Positions 1-11,649 are shown, counted from the first letter of the stretch. The stretch is DNA of 64,000 bases from Plantago ovata (GCA_028274465.1 CM051456.1:62854753-62918752); one strand, 5' to 3'. Notes: generated by a model from the sequence alone, not told the origin. A program made the numbers and translations.

Positions 1-159
1 CATGAGGAGGAGATCCATGAAGGGGAAGTCCAGTACCCTCAAGAAGAAGAGCTAGGCGCAGACAGGAGTCGAGTCAAAGACTTTAAACGATGGCGCTATC
101 CGGGAGGCAACCCGGAGTTTTTATCGCTTTCTTTACTGCTTTTTTGCATGCATTCATAA
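1..159 (+). CDS. Probable C-terminal tail of G1 pol
   Basis: Frame 1 is open from the first base to a TAA at 157-159. It encodes an acidic stretch (rich in E and Q) and then basic residues. The same DNA lies directly after the gag-protease ORF of G2 (about 19732-19860), so it marks the end of the polyprotein region in this family. No catalytic motif is visible, and the true stop could lie elsewhere if this frame is accidental; in G2 the matching frame is closed by an early TAG. Integrase C-terminus is the expected identity from element order, not from a domain seen here. Confidence 0.35.
   Translation, partial: HEEEIHEGEVQYPQEEELGADRSRVKDFKRWRYPGGNPEFLSLSLLLFCMHS
99..116 (+). other. Conserved hairpin with loop AGGCAA (G1)
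   Basis: TCCGGG and CCCGGA (99-104 and 111-116) form a perfect 6-bp stem around AGGCAA. The same hairpin occurs in G2 at 19835-19852, and with two compensated base pairs in G7 at 63980-63997. It sits at the end of the pol region. Its function is unknown to me. Confidence 0.7.
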
Positions 160-315
160 TTGAACAATTTGCTTTTCATATGTGAATTTGTTCGTCTCTG
201 TGTCGTATGTGCTTATGTTATGTTTGAGTGAGATTTTTCGAGTGTTTTGTGAGAAAAATGGTTTTCGGGGACTTAAAAACCGCAATTTTTCGAAAAGTTC
301 GTCTCCCCGCCTCAG

Positions 316-411
316 GAGGTGGGGGGCGAATCGCCCCACGAGTCCAGAGCGCGGCGCGCGCTCCGGACGCGCAGGGCGATTCGCCCCGCACGGGGCGACT
401 CGCCCCGCGCC
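316..411 (+). repeat. GC-rich palindrome array in G1 leader
   Basis: Three GCG-N3-CGC palindromes (GGGGCGAATCGCCCC, GGGCGATTCGCCC, GGGGCGACTCGCCCC) flank a near-perfect longer palindrome at 343-367 that starts TCCAGAGCGCG. The array lies between the pol end and the predicted intron. Equivalent arrays lie in G2 and G4, and similar sites lie upstream of the TATA box in the LTRs. Short reading frames across it (GRFAPHL-type peptides) are by-products of the repeat. Confidence 0.85.
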
Positions 412-639
412 CCCTGCAGAATAGAAAACGGGGGTTGCCCCCCATTTCTTCCATTTTCCTCCATCTTCTTCATCTAACTCTTAAAAATTTCCCCATTTTC
501 AAAATATCTTCAAATCTTCATAACTTCTTCATTTCTTCACCAAATTTAGTGTTCTATAGCTTCAATCGAAGCCCATTACGTGCTATTTATTTTCATCCGA
601 ACAGATTTCACCCTAGTGCATTCATTTTTCAGATCTGAG

Positions 640-1182
640 GTATCTTCTTATGAACCCTAATTTTTCAAATTTGGGGGTTTTCTAATTTGTGCTTCAATTA
701 GGCTTATATGATGCATGGGTAGGTTGTTTGTGTGATTAGAAGAGTTATTTACTATCAATTGCATGCTCAATTATGCTTGGAGTGTAGATTTGGGAATTTT
801 GCTACTAGATGATATATCTTGTTATGCAATATATCTTTATCTTTGATTCCATACATATGATTGTGTTTATTGATGTAATGATGATGGATTTGATGGTAGA
901 ATGCATAATTGTTGAGTATGAGGATTTATGATGCTAGAATGTTTCGCTTCTATGGTATGAATTGAGCCTTGTTATTTAGGATATTGGTTGTCTAGCAAGA
1001 GCATAATGTGATGTATTGCATGTAGTAGTTACATTGGTATGTTGCATGTTGAAGATGCTAGGCTAGACATAAAGGATTTGGGGAGTTCGATTGTTGATTT
1101 TATCACTTGTGTGTTTCGTTCTTACACTAGCATATGCATGAGTCAGTTTTGTGTCATACGAGGTACTAACTGTTGTTTGTAG
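640..1182 (+). other. Predicted 543-bp intron upstream of accessory ORF (G1)
   Basis: Donor context is CTGAG|GTATCT. The acceptor is TTTGTAG at 1176-1182, with a TACTAAC branch-point-like motif at 1164-1170. An ATG follows at 1188. G4 and G7, and G2 up to its acceptor, carry an intron of nearly the same length at the same place, which supports a spliced subgenomic mRNA. This is predicted from motifs only. Confidence 0.6.
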
Positions 1183-1187
1183 GAACC

Positions 1188-1979
1188 ATGCCAAAGGAGA
1201 GGAGCATTCCCGTATGATTACTATGAAGTATTGGAGGGGGATCGATTACAACCATGTCAAGAAGAGTGATCTCGTTAGAGGTGCGTTCGAGCCACGGGCT
1301 CTTGCAACAACGTCGCGGATTATCCAAGAGGAGGAGATAGAGTACACCTGGAGTAAGGACTCCTATGCCTATTCATGCACCACCAAAGGGACAGAAACAA
1401 TTATTACGTCAGCAATCCATCACAAGGACTGCAAAGTTCGATTGAATTGGAAGGCACCGGGACGATCTTGCCGCGACGGATTCAATCTTGAGTTCACAGT
1501 TGCTAGAAGGCTCTGAAGCGCTAGCTTGGTTCCAAAACATAATTACATGGGTGCCCAGCCCCTCTTAGGGGTGCCCCTTGACTGCCTCTAAAGGGAGCAT
1601 CATATAGACATCGGTCGCATCAATCGTAGAGAATGTGGTCGACATTGAAAAAAATGGTAGAAGACTTCTGAGTATCCGAGCAGCTTACTGTAACCTCCTC
1701 GGGGTGTAAAACGTTGGAGAGGGAGGCTCTGATACCACTGCTCTTTCCCCTTCAACAGTTCAAAGCCTATTGGAGGGCTACAAGATGGAGGATTCCATAA
1801 CAGCGGCGGCTAATCTTGAGGATTCTATTCGACGATGCAACTCTACCGGTGACAATGGTAATGATAGTAGTGACAATGAAGGCCATACGGACAATAATGA
1901 TACAGATGGAGGAGTTGTTCCTATCTGGCCTATAAATGGAACTACCGCACCTACCAGAAGACCTGATGATCACCTATAA
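1188..1979 (+). pseudogene. Decayed accessory ORF of G1 (plant transposon protein type)
   Basis: An ATG sits just after the predicted acceptor, as in G4, but the frame closes after nine residues and further stops and frameshifts follow. Homology to the intact G4 protein survives near the end: around 1737-1790 the motif ALSPST plus a short helix matches ALSPST in G4, followed by an acidic D/N-rich tail ending at 1979. The CDS end is followed by the same 3' UTR start box (GACCGAGGCCAAACC) as in G4 and G6. Most of the central domain is missing or scrambled. The 121-codon frame at 1151-1516 begins inside the intron and is probably not a gene of its own. Confidence 0.55.
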
Positions 1980-3573
1980 GGCTCCCAGAGCAGTCCCAAT
2001 AACCCACAAGCAGCATACTCAGTCGACCGAGGCCAAACCATGCGGTAACATCTAGTATCACATCTTATTTCCTCATTTTCTTAATGCTAGGGACTAGCGT
2101 TAATTTCATGAGGGGGGATGGGATTTAAGTGATCTAGTGTTGTTAGTTTGGAGCTTGACATTGGTAGGCTGAGTATAGTACCTTGCATGATTTATCCGTC
2201 TGCATTTGCATTTGCACGTTTACCGCTTTCTTAGTTTTTTAGGTTGCATACACTACATTCATCCTAGGATAGCCTTGCATGTTTTATATGGAGTTTATTG
2301 CCGAATTTTTTGAACTTTTTTATTGGGTAGATTAACTAACTATGCCATTAATCATATGCTTCATCTCTATGAATTTGTTTGAGGTTTGTCTCGCTTGGCT
2401 TGTCACAGTTATGTATTGAACTTAGTTAGGTTTGGTAGTCTCGACATCACTTAGTGGTGTTTTCTCTACTGCGGTTCACGAAGGCCTTTATAATAGTATG
2501 ATGCATGTTAGGGTCTTATGGTTGTTTTCCCGAGTAATTATGTACCTAAGAGGCAACAAGTCTTCACCATGCTTTGAGATTGCTAAATGCCTAGGAAGGA
2601 GGTAGTGTGAGGTTGTGTGATCCTTTGTTTATAACCTATTCTCTCGAATAGGTTTGGGGAGGGGGTTACACTATCATTAGACTTGTTTTTCGTTTTAATT
2701 TCCGTATTGTGAGTTTATTTTTCCTTTCTCGTAAATTTAGTGCTCCAACCTATTCTTTCGAATAGGTTTGGGGAAGTCGTTGTGAGTCATTTTGTTTCTC
2801 TTTTTGTTATGCTACTGTTGGCTAAAAAAAAAAAATTAAATAAATCGAAAAAAAGAAAGAAAAAAATTTCCAAGAAAAAAGGAAAAAAGAGAAAAAAGAA
2901 ACTGGAAAGGAAAGAAGAAAAAAAAGAAAAAGACCCCAAAAAAGCAAAGAAGGGTCCAAAAAAAGAAAGCCAAATAGTAGTTTAGCAAAGTGTTGTGTCT
3001 CATTTTCCAACTCTTGTAATGTTCGTAATCGTGTTGTAATTTTCAATTTCTTTTCTTTTGTTTTTGAGTGTCATCTGTTCTAGACCACCCTCGTCCTGCC
3101 ATTCAGGAAGTGGTGTATAGCTTAAGGCTTTGCTTGAGAGATGGGTAGAATAGGGGAGTGTTATCTTTTATAGGGAACCCTCCTTCGTTTGATGAGAGCC
3201 AGTACTGGTTCGACCTCTTTGAGGAAAAGTCTTAACTTGGTGAACAGTAGTAAGTCCTCAGTTTCATAGGCACGGGACAACCATTCGTATTCTAACATGT
3301 TTCATTACGTCGTCACTGACTAGGTCCAAGTAGAGAATGTTACGAGAGACTATCTTGTCTTAACATAAGTGCTTATGTGGATGTGTATGAGTCAATCGAG
3401 GCATTCCTCAACCTATATTCATGCTATAATTTGTATGGTTTATTGTATGGTTCCTCAACCTATATTCATGCTATGATATGTTTTTTGATAGATTCGGTAG
3501 ATTAGTTCATTTTGTTTGGCATGAGACTCCATTTTATGTGTTGCATTGTTTTTTGCATTAGAGTCTAGCTTAG
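1980..3573 (+). other. 3' UTR of G1 with A-rich tract
   Basis: No credible coding sequence. It starts with the box shared with G4 and G6 (about 2024-2038), contains the two hairpin-polypurine modules listed separately, and holds an A/G-rich low-complexity tract at about 2823-2972 that gives a spurious lysine-rich frame. The rest is alignable by eye to 43950-45420 and 55660-58040. Confidence 0.8.
2633..2776 (+). promoter_or_regulatory. Two internal hairpin-polypurine modules (G1)
   Basis: At 2633-2665 and 2747-2776 an AACCTATTC/GAATAGGTT hairpin runs directly into TTGGGGA(G/A)G. The same pair recurs in G4 and twice in the duplicated G6 UTR, and three related modules lie in G7. They look like extra copies of the polypurine tract that primes plus-strand DNA. 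A role in priming is inference. Confidence 0.65.
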
Positions 3574-3610
3574 TTGCTTGAGGACAAGCAAAGGTTCGGT
3601 TTGGGGAGTT
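3574..3610 (+). promoter_or_regulatory. Terminal polypurine tract with hairpin (G1)
   Basis: TTGCTTG-AGGA-CAAGCAA forms a perfect 7-bp hairpin, followed by GGTTCGGTTTGGGGAGTT, which abuts the LTR start TGATGAA at 3611. In LTR retrotransposons the purine tract next to the 3' LTR primes plus-strand synthesis. The arrangement is the same in G4, G6 and G7. Confidence 0.8.
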
Positions 3611-4325
3611 TGATGAATGTGTATTTTACACTTTCATTCGAGTCTTTTTCACCTATTTTAGCTATCCTCTATGTTAATTTAGCTACATTTTAGTGCATTT
3701 TATTAGAATAGTGTCACGTTTCCCTTTAGTTTTTATTTTACAGGTTTTGGTTGAAAAACGAGGTTTTCCGGGCAATTATATTGAAGTTGACAAGGAATTG
3801 GTGTTCCAGAAGCCTAATTGGAGTATCTGAAGGTTTCCGGATAGGATTTGAAGTCTAGGGGTCGAATCTGGAGGTTAGAAGGCCACTAGAGGTCAGAAAC
3901 CGAGTCCGAAAAGGGGAAGAAATCCAAAAACGCATCGAAAACGCGGAAATTCCCGAGTTTTACTCCGGGGCGAATCGCCCGGGATGCGGGGCGAATCGCC
4001 CCACACCAGGCGACTCGCCCGTTGGGCAATTCATTGATCAAAGATCTCTATGCAAAACTGGGGAATTTATGCATGATTATTAACCTGCTATGCTTTGAAT
4101 GACCATACTATCACCAATCTCCATTATCTGTTAAGAAAAACCTTTGCTAAGTCGTTTGTTGATTTTATATTCTTAAGTTAAATTAGATAAAGCTAGTTAT
4201 AGTCCTTAGAGATCGACACTCGAGGTTATTCTACCGCTACACTACGGTTTTCGTTGTAGTTGTGAATTGCCTTTGGCTAAATACAAATTTATTTGATTAA
4301 TCGAGTCTGACAAACCGTTTCATCA
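3611..4325 (+). repeat. 3' LTR of G1, internally deleted
   Basis: It starts TGATGAATGTG and ends GTTTCATCA. At 715 bp it is shorter than its relatives (1239-1319 bp). Against G5 and G6, the stretch from just after the palindrome array (about 4020) to the ATTCATTGATC segment is missing, which removes the TATA box. Three GCG-N3-CGC palindromes remain at 3965-4022. Confidence 0.9.
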
Positions 4326-4921
4326 CAAGTCACGGGAGCAATCTCGCCTTTCTTCATCCTTTCATTTCTGACATCACTGTAGAAGGCTTCAATTTCTTCA
4401 CCAATGGTAGTGATGTCATCTTCAGTTCCAGTAGTTGGAATCTGAAAGATGTTGGCTAAATCAATCCATTTCAGGATGATTTGCACTCCTTGAGCTGTGG
4501 TAGAAATCACTTTTTCAGTGACTCCTTGTCCATCAGTAAGGGTTTGGACTTCTGCATTATTGTAGAATTCCATGGTGTCCAGCATACTCACTTGTTTTGT
4601 GCGAGCAGTGATGAAGAAGAGTAGGCCTTGTTGATTAATATAATTCAACGCCTCTACATTTTCTTCGTCCAGTTCTTGTTCATAGAAGTATCTAATGTAC
4701 TTCTTCTCTTTGGAAAATCCGCCCCATCGCATCATCTGCTCACACTTTGCAGTGTCGAGATATGCTGGAGGCATGGGTCTTTAAGTGATTCGGTTGTTAG
4801 CCAACATGATTTTCACCGTGTTTTTCACCGGAGTTTCAATCGGAGTAGGAGAAGTGCTTTTTCCAGCACTGTCTGCCTTTGAGGATTTTGAGGTCTTGGA
4901 AGATTGTCTCTTGGGAGCCAT
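4326..4921 (-). pseudogene. Envelope-like ORF of S1, N-terminal part, truncated
   Basis: ATG at 4921-4919 (MAPKRQSSKT) opens a frame broken by one in-frame TAA near 4783, then open to 4326 where G1 is inserted. The peptide matches the S3 envelope-like N-terminus (for example MEFYNNAE and AFYSDVRN). The basic, serine-rich N-terminus is followed by a compact domain that resembles, by eye, the central domain of the G4 and G7 accessory proteins (FY..., then a charged segment, then a hydrophobic strand). No signal peptide or transmembrane segment is seen in this part, so 'envelope-like' is a positional name. Confidence 0.7.
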
Positions 4922-5519
4922 CTCTTATATAGTAGTTTGAGGGTTGAGAGTTGTACGAAAAAGAGAGTTTTCTTTTTGACCGGAGGTACAGTAATTCAGA
5001 GCACAGGCTAGAAAAATTTGCAGAGAAAGGAAATGTGAGTTAAAGAATTTTGTCTTTCTCTAACTCTTCATTTATATAGTATCTCAGTTATGTGAGAAGC
5101 TCAATGGTTTTGATTTCTCAACAAGGGTAAAACACAGATTCATTGTGTTAGTGGAGCCTTTGCATTAAATGCATAGTGGACCACTAACATAAAACCGTCA
5201 GAGCATACTTTCTCTTTGTAGTATCAACAGTTGGATCATCAACTGCTTTAAAATCAATGTCCACGATTGTATTTCATGTCATGATTTACAGCGAGTTTAT
5301 TTGTGCCATGATTAACGTCACAAATTGATTTTACCTTAATTCACGGGATTTGATCTGTTTTACTCCAATGCTAATTGCTTGCTGAAGTAAATAAGAATCT
5401 TTTCAGCGATTTTATTCAATCTAACTTTAGCATTTACCTATTCAAGCAACAAGCCTTGTATTTGCTGAAAATTCTCCCTTAATCAAATATCTCATTTTTC
5501 TTTAGGGTAAAAGATATTT

Positions 5520-5877
5520 CTGAGTTCCCGTCTCAGAAAATTCTTTTTATATTGAGATATCCTAAGGTAAAATCTGAGAAGTATTGTTGCTCTTTGCTGA
5601 GTTCCCGTTTCAGAGTTTTCTTTTGATACTTGAATACCTGTTTCAGTATCCTTCATTGTCTGAATGCCAGTTTCAGCAATCTTTGAAGTTCTCTTACTGA
5701 GTTCCCGTCTCAGCAAATGATCAAGTTTCAAATACCCGGTCTGAAGGAATTACTTGCTGAATGCCTGTTTCAGCAAACATATAGTGTACAGTCATCTCTT
5801 GTTAGAGAAGTCAATGGAAATGGACTTTTCAAGGAATACTTTTAAGCAATCATTGGCTTCCTGAATGCCTATTTCAG
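5520..5877 (-). repeat. CTGA/TCAG hairpin array between pol and envelope-like ORF (S1)
   Basis: Six 17-bp units of the form CTGA(A/G)T-x-CC-x-(G/A)T-x-TCAG lie at 5520-5536, 5597-5613, 5660-5676, 5697-5713, 5757-5773 (extended stem TTGCTGA/TTTCAGCAA) and 5861-5877; a related hairpin with GATACT/AGTATC arms lies at about 5625-5650. The array starts just after the end of RNase H. The rest of the spacer (4922-5519) is A/T-rich with no gene seen. S3 has the same array at 30554-30917. Confidence 0.75.
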
Positions 5878-5900
5878 CAATCCACCAAATGTATCCCTTT

Positions 5901-7553
5901 TTATTGAGTTAGTTCAATCAATCCAAGGTTATACCTTGGCATTGCGAACCTATTGTCTGGTAGGGGCTTGGTAAAGATGTCAACAAGTTTATCATTAGTA
6001 CCTACTTTTACAACCTCAATGTCTTCTTTTTCCACATGATCTCTAATGAAATGATGTCTAATATCAATGTGCTTTATCCTTGAGTGGAACTTAGGATTTT
6101 GCGTGATAGCAATAGCACTTGTATTATCACAAAAGATTGGTATTTTCTTTGCAGAAATACCATAATCTCTTAATTGTTGCTGAATCCCTAGGATTTGAGC
6201 TGTGCAACAACCAGCCGCAATGTATTCAGATTCAGTGGATGAATTGGCAACACATGTTTGCTTCTTGCTGAACCATGATATCAATCTTGTACCTAGAAAC
6301 TGACAAGTTCCAGAAGTACTTTTTCTATCAAGAGTTGATCCTCCATGATCAACATCAGAATAACCAACCAATTCCAATCCAGAATCTTTTGGATACCATA
6401 ATCCAACATTGACTATACCTTTGACATATTTCAGTATCTTAAGCGCCTTTTTGTAATGTGATTCTCTTGGATAAGACTGGAATCTAGCACACACACAAAC
6501 AACATATTGAATGTCAGGTCTATTTGTTTTTAGATACATCAAGGAACCAATGAGCTTCCTATACTTGTGTTCATCAACACTTTTATATTGTTTAGTATAG
6601 CCAAATTTGGTACCAACACTCATAGGGATCTTTTCAGGTTTTTCTTCCTCTTTGATCCTGAACTTTATGAGCATTTCCTTTGCATACTTTGCTTGATTTA
6701 TGAATATTCCATCTTTGAGTTGCTGGACTTGCAATCCTAGGACATAATTCAATTTGCCCATCATACTCATTTCAAACTTGTTTGTCATGAGTTTGGAAAA
6801 ATCATCACAAAGTTGCTTGTTCTTAGACCCAAATATTATGTCATTTACATAAATATAGACTAAGAGTATTTTACCATCATGGTTCATGGTAAATAAAGTT
6901 TTGTCAACTTCACCTTTCTTGAAACCATTATCCAGCAAGAACTTAGCTAAGGAATCATACCAAGCTCTTGGTGCTTGCATTAGACCATATACATCTTTCT
7001 GAAGCATGTATACCATCTTGGTTTCTGAGGGAAGTTCAAAGCCAGGGGGTTGTTCTAAGTAGAATTCTTCAGCAAGTTCACCATTTAGGAATGCACTTTT
7101 AACATCCATTTGATAAACAGTGAAGTCATTGTGAGCAGCAAAGGCTTAGAAAAGTCTAATTGCATCCAATCTTGCAACTGGTGCATAAGACTCATCATAG
7201 TCCAATCCTTCAGTCTGGCAGTAACCTTGAGCAACTAATCGTGCCTTGTTCCTTGTTACTTCTCCAGACTCACTCAGCTTGTTTCCAAACACCCACTTTG
7301 TACCAATTGCTTTCTTTCCTTCAACAAGGGGTACAAGTTTCCAGACTTTGTTCCTTTCAATTTGATCCAGTTCTTCTTGCATTGCCTTGATCCACTCAGA
7401 ATGCTTTAAAGCTTCTTCTATGGTCTTAGGTTCAATTTCTGAAAGAAAGCAAGAGAACAAAGCTTCTACTTCAATGACGTTTGCTTCTTCGGCAAGTTCT
7501 TGGTTAGTAGATACTTTGGATCTATTCACTTGGCGTTTGTCATCACCAATCAT
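5901..7553 (-). pseudogene. Reverse transcriptase-RNase H of S1
   Basis: The copia RT begins near EALKHSEW, with [25 protein letters not shown] and PPGFELP. The catalytic box reads YVNDIIFG where the family has YVDDIIFG, so one catalytic aspartate is replaced by asparagine. RNase H follows with GYSDVDHGG, ESEYIAA and CDNTSAI, then FTKPLPDNRF. An in-frame stop at 7146-7148 splits the domain; 5901-7109 is otherwise open. The enzyme would copy element RNA to DNA and degrade the RNA template. With the stop and the YVND change it should be inactive. Confidence 0.85.
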
Positions 7554-8143
7554 ATCCGTAGAGGGATGATCTCTAATCCACTTATTAATAGGTTTTGTTC
7601 AGTACTACTGGTATCTTGTTGTGTCTTTGCTGAAATTGGTTCATCAGCAACTGCTTATTCAGCATTGCTGGTTTGAGGTAACTCGTCATCAGACACAGGA
7701 AGTTGCGTAGTTTCAGCAACATCTGGAGCAACCGCGTCTTGTGCCGAAAATTCTTTATCTTGAACTATATTTATCTTGTCATGACTTGGGGGAGAAGAGT
7801 CATTGTTAGAATCATCATTTAGTTCAATTGATTTGATATTCCTAGCATCAGATTCAGTTCTTTGCTCGTGTATGAGTAGTTTCTTCATACATTCTGATAT
7901 TTCTTCTTCAGCAGGGATTCCTTGTGATTTTTCATAGAATACAACATGCACTGATTCTTCGATCTTTTGTGCCTTTTTGTTGTAAACTCTATAAGCTTTA
8001 CTATGCAAGGAGTAGCCAAGAAATATCGCTTCGTCTGCCTTTGGTTGAAATGTTCTTAAGTATTCTCTACCATTGTTAAGAACAAAGCATTTGCAACCAA
8101 ATACTCTTAGATGGGTGATGTTAGGAGGTTTTCCAACAATTAA
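7554..8143 (-). pseudogene. Integrase C-terminal part and linker of S1
   Basis: This joins the integrase core to RT. It carries the copia GKxxFGCxxF-type region ([10 protein letters not shown] near 8090) and SLHSKAYRVYNKK (about 8008), then an acidic linker rich in valine-alanine-glutamate steps encoded by GTTGCTGAA. A stop and frameshifts separate it from both neighbours. Confidence 0.7.
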
Positions 8144-9226
8144 CTAATAGGGAGTTTTGTTGTATTCCTTAGTTATCAAGCATCTATTTTTAGTATAGCA
8201 GGCGGTATTAATCGCTTCAACCCAATAAGCTTCACTTATTTCAGTGTCAGCAAGCATTGTTCTAGCTGCTTCCTTAAGGGTACACTTCTTCCTTTCAACA
8301 ACACCATTTTGTTGAGGTGTCCTTACTGAGGATAACTGATGTTGTATGCCTTTTGAAGCGCAATACTCAGTTATGTACTGGTCTACAAACTCAGTACCAT
8401 GGTTTGTTCTTATGACTTTTACCTTGTCATTTTTCATGACTTCAAGCTTGTTCATCAAGTTAGGTATTTCAGTCCTTGTTTCAAACTTGTGTTTGATAAA
8501 TACTACCCAAGTGAATCTTGAATAGTAATTTACCACCACCAGACCATACTTCTTGCCAGCATAGCTTATTGAAGAAGATTCAAACAAGTCCATGTGCAAG
8601 AGTTGTAAAGGTTTCGTAGTTGACGGTACTGCCTTGTTCTTGAAAGAAGATTTGGTTTGCTTTCCTTGCTGACATGCATTGCAAACACCATCCTTCTTAA
8701 AAGTAACCTTAGGTAATCCAACTACGGACAACTTATTCAGCGTCTTGAAGTATAGGTGACTTGTTCGTTTATGCCATAACCATGATTTTTCAGCAAGGCA
8801 ATCATGATCTAAGACAAGGCATTTTTCAACGATTGCTGAAGACCAATCTACGGTATAGAGACCTGATCTTCTAGCAACCATAATAACCTTCTTTGTCTCA
8901 TAGTCAATAAGTTTACATTCATCACTTTTGATTTTGATGAAGTAACCTTTGTCAGCGAATTGACTCATGCTGAAAAGGTTAAACTTAAGATTTTTGACAT
9001 AAAGAACTCCCGAAATGGTAATGCATCCTAACTTCACGTCACCATAACCTTTAGTAGAACCAAAGCCTCCACCAGCAAACCTTATTGTTGGACCTTTAGA
9101 CCACCGTCTATAGTTTATAAGGTTTTTCTTGTTGCCCGTCATGTGCTTTCCACAACCACTGTCAAAGTGCCAAATTGCATTTTTTTCTCCGTGGCTGAAA
9201 TCTGCACAATCAAGAGCAAACAAGTT
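8144..9226 (-). pseudogene. Protease-integrase of S1
   Basis: The retropepsin active site DSG is in WHFDSGCGKHMTG. The integrase zinc-binding H/C region follows (LWHKRTSHL ... CNACQQGKQ), then the core: HMDLFESS holds the first aspartate and NGVVERKK the glutamate. The second catalytic position reads RTNHGTEF, with asparagine where copia integrases have aspartate. S2 and S3 share this change. A one-base loss in an A-run at the protease start moved this copy's frame relative to S2 and S3. The frame closes at 8144 before the integrase C-terminus. Confidence 0.85.
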
Positions 9227-11649
9227 AATTATCCAAAATTGGATGTCCATTAACATGTTCAAGAAAACGTCCAGTGGAAACCCAAGTCATGAGTTTTTCA
9301 ACTTTGACTTGTTTTCTACTTTCTGAGGAACTAGAGGGCTTAGAACCGAAAGACTTTTGATCATTGCTAATTAAGTCCACTTTCTGATGTGGTGTCTTGC
9401 TTGGTTGACCCTTTTGCTGAACATACTTTTCAGTAAGTTCTTTTCTGGCAAGGTTCCTTCTAGTCCTAGCGTTTTGAGTTTTGTCAGAACTCTTAGGCTT
9501 GGTTTTGTTCATCTCTTTGAATTATCTTTGCTGACTTTGCTTATACTCATGGAAGAGTTGACTTTGCTTGGTTTTGAATCCAAGTCCACTTTTCGGTGAG
9601 TGCTGAGCTTTTGTCTCAGCAACCTTACTTGATTCAGGTTTGTCAGCAAAGGTCTTCTGATTACTTTTAGTAATCTTGCCTTTAGTCTTAACAAATTGCT
9701 TTTCAGCAACTTGTTTGGCGGAATGCCTTACAGCATCCTTTTTCTTAACAGTTTGCTTTTCAGCAACCTGTTTTCGTTTTAAAGTCTTGTTACTTTGAGT
9801 GGAAACAGCGGGCTTTAAGGTCGTAGGTACTTGATTGCTTATTTCAGCAACCTTAGATTGACCAATCTGATAGAGTTCTGGTTGACCACTATCAGTTGCA
9901 GGAACAAAGGTGATTGGTGTTTTGTCTTTACTCAAGATTATTACATCATCACCTTCATATGTTGCACCTAAACCTTCTTTCTAAGATGGGTCTCTCAGAT
10001 AGGAGTTTAGTTCAGTCAGCGTGTTACTAGCGTCAGCATAAGATTTGAAATTGACTTTAATCATTTTCATTTCTTGTATTTCAGCAAGTAACTTTAGAAT
10101 TGAGGACGGATACTTTTCCAATTCTATTGCCATTTAAGCATTCTTCTCTGTAGCTTCAGCAATTAACTTCTTGAGATGCAATATTTCAGCATCCGTCTTT
10201 TTTGACACAACGCTCAGCAAGACATACTTTTCAGTAGTTTGCTTAGTCAGAAGTTCAGCATTTTTAGTTTCTCTTGCTGTTTGCTAAGCGTTTTCTCAAA
10301 TCTTTCGATTTCTCCTTGAATTCTATCAAGGTCAATGTCATCTTCACTTTCTTACTCAGAGTCAGAGGTAGGACAATTTACCTGACCGGCCATGAGGCAG
10401 AATTCGTAGTTTGACACATCTGGATAAGCTTCCATAGATATTCCAAACACTTCCTTGCCAATCTCTACATCAAGAGTGGCTTCTTCTTCTTCAGTGTCTG
10501 AGCTCTCTACCTCACTGTCTACAGAGCTTGTATCAATGCAAAGAGCATCGATTTTTGCTTGAAGCTTCTTCTTTTCTTCAGCAATAAAAGCCCTTTTGAA
10601 CTTCTTCTTCTTTTCAGCAGATTTGCCTTTTAGCAAAGGACAATTTGCTTTGAAGTGTCAAGGCTTTTTGCAATAAAAGCAGAGATCATTGCCAACTGCT
10701 GGTTCTTCATAGGAATTCGCTTGCTGAGCTTGCTTGTTCAGCGAGCTAGCTTCATTCTTGTATTTATGGTAGTTGTTACCAAGATGTTTTTTCAGCTTCT
10801 CTTTTGCTTTTCGCCTTTCAAGTTCCTTACTGATGAATTTCTTCATGTTTCTAACAACAAGAGCGTTTTTTCATCAGCATGCTCTTTATCATTCTTCTTT
10901 TCAGAAGATGATGGCTTAGCGATAAGAGCAATGTTTCATGATTTTTCACCAAACACATTTTCTCTTTGCTTTGTCTCGTAGTTGACAGTAGCAAGATGAG
11001 AGAACAACCCAGTTGGAGTGATATTTGGCATTCCTTGATTGTAGTAGATGTTCTGAATATGGATCCATTCTTGGTTCAGACTTCTAAAAAATGGTTTTCA
11101 CCTTCTCACAATCTGAATAGAAGTTTCCAAGTCCTAAGGTAGCCATCTCACTCACTAGAGTTGTGAATCTGAAATCCAAGTCTTCCAGTGACTCATTTGT
11201 GCCTGTTTAAAGTTTTGGAATTTTAACTTTAGCACTTCTAGTTTGTTTTCCTTGGTTTTGTCAGATCCAGCACAAAGATCTTGAACCATTTTCCAAGCTT
11301 CCTTAGCAGTTTTGGCACCCCATAGTTTGCACTGTATAGTATCTGGAGTTGATCGAATAATGATGTTTCTTGCTTGACCATCAAGACGGAATCTTTTGGC
11401 TTCGTCATAAATCCATTCCTCTCATGGTTTTGGAACGGCGGTATCAACCGGTTCTCCTAAGATAGTTTCCTTTCCAGCAGTATCCGTGGTTTTGTGAGGA
11501 AAACTTCTCTCAAGTTTAGTGATTTTGATAGGTCCATCATTTATGACAGTAACCATTTCATCACTAATGGCCTCAAGATGTAGCATCATGTTGTTTCGCC
11601 ATTTTTCATAGTTTTCCAGCTTCAGCAAGGGAGCATCTCCTAGCGACAT
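9225..11649 (-). pseudogene. Gag of S1
   Basis: The start MSLGDAPLLKLENYEKW (ATG 11649-11647) matches S2. The capsid-like part is broken by several frameshifts. The CCHC knuckle near 10650-10690 (CFYCKKP, then HFKANC) is interrupted by TGA in place of glycine. A long coiled-coil tail follows, then lysine/alanine-rich repeats (VAEKQ). The ORF ends at a TAA after HPILDN that is conserved in S1, S2 and S3. Gag would assemble virus-like particles; Sirevirus gags are known for their coiled-coil C-terminal extension. Confidence 0.85.

Larger units (their letters stand above)
1..4325 (+). mobile_element. Athila-like gypsy element G1, 3' part
   Basis: The window opens inside this element. In order it holds the tail of pol, a hairpin with loop AGGCAA, a GC-rich palindrome array, a predicted leader intron, a decayed accessory ORF, a long 3' UTR with hairpin plus polypurine modules, and a 3' LTR ending TTTCATCA at 4325. 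The order matches G2 and G4 farther on, which supports the assignment. Its right end lies directly against Sirevirus S1 sequence (CAAGTCACGG), so G1 was inserted into the envelope-like region of S1. The 5' LTR and the partner target-site duplication lie outside the window. Confidence 0.85.

Noticed and set aside
316..411. CRISPR-like repeat array
   Set aside because: Units are short palindromes with no uniform spacer, in a plant retroelement, and no cas genes are present.
154..638. Arginine/glycine/proline-rich frames across the G1 array
   Set aside because: They arise from the GC-rich palindromes, occur on both strands, and equivalent frames in G2 and G4 are not conserved as protein.
1767..1979. 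Separate small gene in G1
   Set aside because: It aligns with the C-terminal end of the accessory ORF (ALSPST motif), so it is part of that pseudogene.
2740..2985. Lysine-rich open frame (also at 44671-44940)
   Set aside because: It is translation of an A/G low-complexity tract in the 3' UTR. The same tract in other copies has different length and frame.
5492..5731. Repetitive peptide frame (ETGIQ steps) in the Sirevirus spacer
   Set aside because: It is the translation of the CTGA/TCAG hairpin array. Frame is not kept along the array or between S1 and S3.
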